Positions 6,686-9,571 of a stretch of 9,571 nt of DNA are shown piece by piece; position 1 is the stretch's first letter, and every line of letters starts with the position of its first letter. Source of the stretch: Alphaproteobacteria bacterium (GTDB lineage: Bacteria > Pseudomonadota > Alphaproteobacteria > Rhizobiales > Aestuariivirgaceae); the NCBI GenBank assembly GCA_026400595.1, contig JAPLOT010000332.1, positions 1 to 9,571 of the forward strand, given 5' to 3'. The translations under genes were made by a program, and so were the position numbers. The notes under the pieces were generated by a model. The model was not told where the DNA came from, ran no database searches, and worked only from the letters and a program-made list of their open reading frames with translations.

Positions 6686-8077
6686 ATGGCCGAAACGATC
6701 AAGTGCGTCTCGCCGGTTGACGGCAGCCTCTATGCCAGCCGGCCGGTCGCCAGCCGGAAGGACATCGCGGCCACCTTCGCTGCCGCTCATGCGGCACAGG
6801 CCAAGTGGAGGAAGGTGCCGCTCAAGGAGCGTGCCGTTCACTGCCTCGCCGCCGTCGAGGCGATGCTGGCGATGAAGGACGAGATCGTGCCCGAAATCGC
6901 CTGGCAGATGGGACGTCCGGTGCGTTACGGCGCGGGCGAACTCAGGGGCTTCGAGGAACGCGCCCGCTATATGATCGCCATTGCCGAGCGGGCGCTGGAG
7001 GCCATCGTGCCGGATCCCAGGGACGGCTTCCTGCGCTATATCAGGCGCGAGCCGCTGGGCGTGGTCTTCACCATCGCGCCCTGGAACTATCCCTATCTGA
7101 CGGCCGTCAACTCGATCATCCCGGCGATCATGGCGGGCAATGCCGTGGTGCTGAAGCACGCCGCCAGCACCTTGCTGGTGGCCGAGCGTTTCCAGAAGGC
7201 CTTCGACAAGGCGAAGCTGCCAAAGGGCGTGTTCCAGCACCTGGTGCTGAACCACAAGCAGACCGCGGACATCATTTCCGGCGGCCATGCCAACATGGTC
7301 TGCTTCACCGGTTCGGTCGCAGGCGGCAAGGCGATGGAGCAGGCCGCGGCTGGGCGCTTCATCAATCTCGGCCTCGAGCTCGGCGGCAAGGATCCGGCCT
7401 ATGTGCGGCCTGACGCCAAGCTCGCCCATGCCATCGAGAATCTCGTCGATGGGGCCTATTTCAATTCCGGGCAGAGCTGCTGCGGCATCGAGCGCATCTA
7501 CGTGCACAAGAAGGTCTGGGGCGACTTCATCGACGGCTTCGTCGACCTTACCCGGAAGTACGTGCTGGGTTCGCCGCTCGAGGAGGCCACGACGCTCGGG
7601 CCGCTGGTGAAGGCCGAGGCCGCCGATTTCGTGCGCAAGCAGATCCGCGCGGCCCTTCGCGCCGGTGCCGCGGCGCATGTCGATCCCAGGTCATTCGCCC
7701 TCGACAAGGCCGGCACGCCCTACATGGCGCCGCAGGTGCTGACCAACGTCAACCACCGGATGAGCGTGATGATGGAAGAGAGCTTCGGCCCGGTGGTCGG
7801 CATCATGAAGGTGGCCGACGATGCGGAGGCGATCGAACTCATGAACGATTCGCCCTATGGATTGACGGCGGCGATCTGGACGGAGGACGCGGCTGCGGCG
7901 CAAAGGATCGGCGACGAGATTGCCACCGGCACGGTCTTCATGAACCGCTGCGACTATCTCGATCCGGCGCTCGCCTGGACGGGCGTGAAGGACACGGGCC
8001 GCGGCGCCACGCTGTCGGTTGTCGGATACGAAGCATTGACGAGACCCAAGAGCTATCACCTGAGGACCAGAACATGA
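6686..8077 (+). CDS. NAD(P)-dependent aldehyde dehydrogenase
   Basis: This ALDH-superfamily enzyme oxidises an aldehyde to its acid. The protein has 463 residues, slightly short of the usual 480-500 but with every core motif. FTIAPWNYP holds the oxyanion-hole Asn, a Rossmann region with FTGSVAGGK binds the nucleotide, the general base is E231 in LELGGKDP, and the catalytic nucleophile is C265 in FNSGQSCCG. The 34-residue E-C spacing equals that of classical ALDHs. EESFGPVVGI lies near the C-terminus. It begins eight bases after the glutamine-synthetase-like stop, with GAGGA overlapping that stop codon, and its own stop overlaps the next ATG. In a gamma-glutamylation pathway it would oxidise the glutamyl-amino-aldehyde made by the alcohol dehydrogenase. 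It loosely resembles succinate-semialdehyde-type dehydrogenases, but its substrate is not established. Confidence 0.94.
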   Translation: MAETIKCVSPVDGSLYASRPVASRKDIAATFAAAHAAQAKWRKVPLKERAVHCLAAVEAMLAMKDEIVPEIAWQMGRPVRYGAGELRGFEERARYMIAIAERALEAIVPDPRDGFLRYIRREPLGVVFTIAPWNYPYLTAVNSIIPAIMAGNAVVLKHAASTLLVAERFQKAFDKAKLPKGVFQHLVLNHKQTADIISGGHANMVCFTGSVAGGKAMEQAAAGRFINLGLELGGKDPAYVRPDAKLAHAIENLVDGAYFNSGQSCCGIERIYVHKKVWGDFIDGFVDLTRKYVLGSPLEEATTLGPLVKAEAADFVRKQIRAALRAGAAAHVDPRSFALDKAGTPYMAPQVLTNVNHRMSVMMEESFGPVVGIMKVADDAEAIELMNDSPYGLTAAIWTEDAAAAQRIGDEIATGTVFMNRCDYLDPALAWTGVKDTGRGATLSVVGYEALTRPKSYHLRTRT

Positions 8078-9231
8078 TTCCCAATCGCAACTTCAACTAC
8101 CCGACGGCCGTCAAGTTCGGTGCGGGCCGCATCAAGGAACTGGCCGAGCTGTGCAAGGCCAATGGCATTCACCGCCCCCTCTTCGTCACCGACCCGGGAC
8201 TTGCGGCCATGCCGATGGTCAGGGAGATCGTGGCCGACGTGAAGAAGGCAGGCCTCGGCATCGAGGTTTTTTCCGATGTGCGGCCCAATCCGGTGGAGGC
8301 CAACATCGAGGCAGGGGTCAAGGCCTACAAGGCCGGGCGGCATGACGGCGTCATCGCCTTCGGCGGGGGATCGGGCCTCGATATCGGCAAGATGATCGCG
8401 CTGATGCATGACCAGAACCTGTCCGTCTTCGAACTGGAAGACATCGGCGACTGGTGGACCAGGGCCGATGCCGCGAAGATCGCGCCGATCATCGCGGTGC
8501 CCACCACGGCAGGCACGGGTTCTGAAGTGGGCCGCGCCGGCGTGGTCACGCATCCGATCACGCACGAAAAGAAGATCATCTTCCATCCGGCCATCATGCC
8601 CAGGGTGGCGATCCTCGATCCCGAACTGACCGTGGGGCTGCCGCCCAAACTCACGGCGGCCACCGGCATGGATGCGCTGGCGCATAATCTCGAGGCCTAT
8701 TGCGCGCCCTTCTACCATCCCCTTTCGGCGGGCGTTGCGCTGGAAGGCATGCGGCTGGTGAAGGACAATCTCGCCAAGGCGGTGAAGAAGGGCAAGGACA
8801 TCGATGCCCGCGGCAACATGCTGGTGGCCTCGGCCATGGGCGCCACCGCCTTCCAGCGCGGACTGGGCGCTATTCACGCGCTGTCGCATCCCTTCGGCGG
8901 CCTCTATGACGCGCATCACGGCCTGCTCAACGGGATCGTCATGCCTTATGTGCTCAAGGCCAACCGCCGCAAGATCGAGAAGGACATCGAGCGCGCCGCC
9001 GCCTACCTCGGCATCAAGGGCGGCTTCAACGGCTTCCTCAAGTGGATCCTCGCGCTGCGCAAGGAGATCGGCATACCGCACAAGCTTGCCGACATCGGCA
9101 TCGACACCAAGCGCCTCGACGAGGTGGCGGCGATGGCGATCAAGGATCCTTCGGCGGGCGGCAATCCCATCGCCTTCACCGAGAAGCAGTACAAGGCGCT
9201 GGCGCGCAAATGCGTGGTGGGGGATCTGTAG
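8074..9231 (+). CDS. Iron-containing (group III) alcohol dehydrogenase
   Basis: This NAD(P)-dependent Fe-ADH family enzyme (385 residues, usual length) interconverts alcohols and aldehydes. Motifs in order are the N-terminal KFGAGRI, FGGGSGLDIGK for nucleotide binding, PTTAGTGSEV, TGMDALAHNLEAY and GAIHALSHPFGG-LYDAHHG. All four metal ligands of the family are present: D200, H204, H268 and H282, with the expected 4- and 14-residue spacings. The ATG overlaps the aldehyde dehydrogenase TGA by four bases, and GAGGA (8062-8066) lies seven bases upstream, so the two are translationally coupled. Alcohol and aldehyde dehydrogenation probably occur in sequence. It is a second alcohol-oxidising enzyme in the locus alongside the unrelated GMC flavoprotein, so it may act on another intermediate, or in the reducing direction to relieve aldehyde build-up. 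Confidence 0.95.
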   Translation: MIPNRNFNYPTAVKFGAGRIKELAELCKANGIHRPLFVTDPGLAAMPMVREIVADVKKAGLGIEVFSDVRPNPVEANIEAGVKAYKAGRHDGVIAFGGGSGLDIGKMIALMHDQNLSVFELEDIGDWWTRADAAKIAPIIAVPTTAGTGSEVGRAGVVTHPITHEKKIIFHPAIMPRVAILDPELTVGLPPKLTAATGMDALAHNLEAYCAPFYHPLSAGVALEGMRLVKDNLAKAVKKGKDIDARGNMLVASAMGATAFQRGLGAIHALSHPFGGLYDAHHGLLNGIVMPYVLKANRRKIEKDIERAAAYLGIKGGFNGFLKWILALRKEIGIPHKLADIGIDTKRLDEVAAMAIKDPSAGGNPIAFTEKQYKALARKCVVGDL

Positions 9232-9571
9232 GGCCGAAGGTTCCTCCGACAGGAAGGCCGAGCTTGATCGCAGGCATGACGATCGCTTTGCCGCAAACCC
9301 TGCCAGCAGCACCAGATCGCGAAACGAGCCGGGACGTGTTGCTCGTGGGCGCCCGGGGCATCACGGCATTGATTTCTCCTCTGCAAGCAAGATGACACTC
9401 AAGACGGCAACACAAAGGTCAAGGGAATAGCTGTTTCGCGGGGGCTGGTCAGTGGAGGCTGCCATCTGGCATGATCCTGGCTGCTTCACGCCTTCGGCAT
9501 GGAACGCGAAACAACACTCGTGCCCCGCTCATCTGCCATTGTCTTCGTTGCGCAGGATCCTGTCACGGATG
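9232..9571. other. Intergenic tail with no supported gene
   Basis: These 340 bp follow the operon. Just after the stop, TTCCT (9241-9245) and AGGAA (9251-9255) could form a 5-bp hairpin, but no T-run follows, so I do not call a terminator. GGGCGCCC (9347-9354) is a short palindrome. An ATG at 9499 opens a frame that stays open to the right edge (24 codons) without a Shine-Dalgarno sequence. On the minus strand, a frame entering from the right edge stops at 9531-9529 and could be the last 13 residues of a neighbouring gene. None of these can be confirmed within the window. Base composition is more mixed than in the coding regions. Confidence 0.5.

Noticed and set aside
9241..9255. Rho-independent terminator after the operon
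   Set aside because: The stem has only five base pairs, no flanking GC extension and no T-run.
8056..9312. Long minus-strand open frame of 418 codons
   Set aside because: It is antisense to the Fe-type alcohol dehydrogenase, which has all its metal ligands. Long antisense frames are expected in GC-rich DNA with third-position bias.
9176..9415. Small minus-strand open frame preceded by AGAGGAG near 9380
   Set aside because: It overlaps the 3' end of the alcohol dehydrogenase, its product has no recognisable features, and its start context is ambiguous (ATG-CCG-TGA in one frame).

Overview
The window is GC-rich, densely coding bacterial DNA. Codon use and the protein families point to an alphaproteobacterium, probably Rhizobiales-like; this is inferred from general resemblance, because no rRNA or marker gene is present. 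There are no tRNAs, insertion sequences, phage genes or CRISPR arrays. It reads as one accessory catabolic locus for a nitrogen-containing, probably alcohol- or amine-bearing, substrate.

Layout. (1) At the left edge, on the minus strand, is a class III PLP aminotransferase, cut off by the window edge. (2) Divergent from it, across a 126-bp gap, is a class IV D-amino-acid aminotransferase-like gene on the plus strand. Its 3' end overlaps the next gene tail to tail. (3) A minus-strand pair follows: a MurR/RpiR-family regulator translationally coupled (ATGA overlap) to a GMC flavoprotein alcohol dehydrogenase. (4) Divergent from the regulator, a plus-strand operon encodes an N-formylglutamate amidohydrolase-family protein, a glutamine-synthetase-like ligase, an aldehyde dehydrogenase and an iron-type alcohol dehydrogenase. 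The last two also share an ATGA overlap. (5) The final 340 bp hold no gene I can support.

How the genes may work together (inference). The set of glutamine-synthetase-like ligase, alcohol and aldehyde dehydrogenases and a hydrolase of N-acyl-glutamate type resembles gamma-glutamylation routes for amines, such as the Puu putrescine route and the isopropylamine/alaninol route. An amino alcohol could be capped with glutamate, oxidised at its hydroxyl by the GMC or Fe-type enzyme and then by the aldehyde dehydrogenase. The FGase-family hydrolase would then release glutamate, and the aminotransferases would process the freed amino acid. No histidine-utilisation genes (hutH, hutU, hutI, hutF) lie in the window, so a Hut role for the hydrolase is not supported.

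Most striking anomaly. The hydrolase loses its C-terminus, and the glutamine-synthetase-like protein lacks about its first 60 residues, at one shared point near 5430-5456 where the reading frame also changes. This looks like an out-of-frame deletion joining two neighbouring genes, or an assembly error. If real, both enzymes are probably impaired in this strain.
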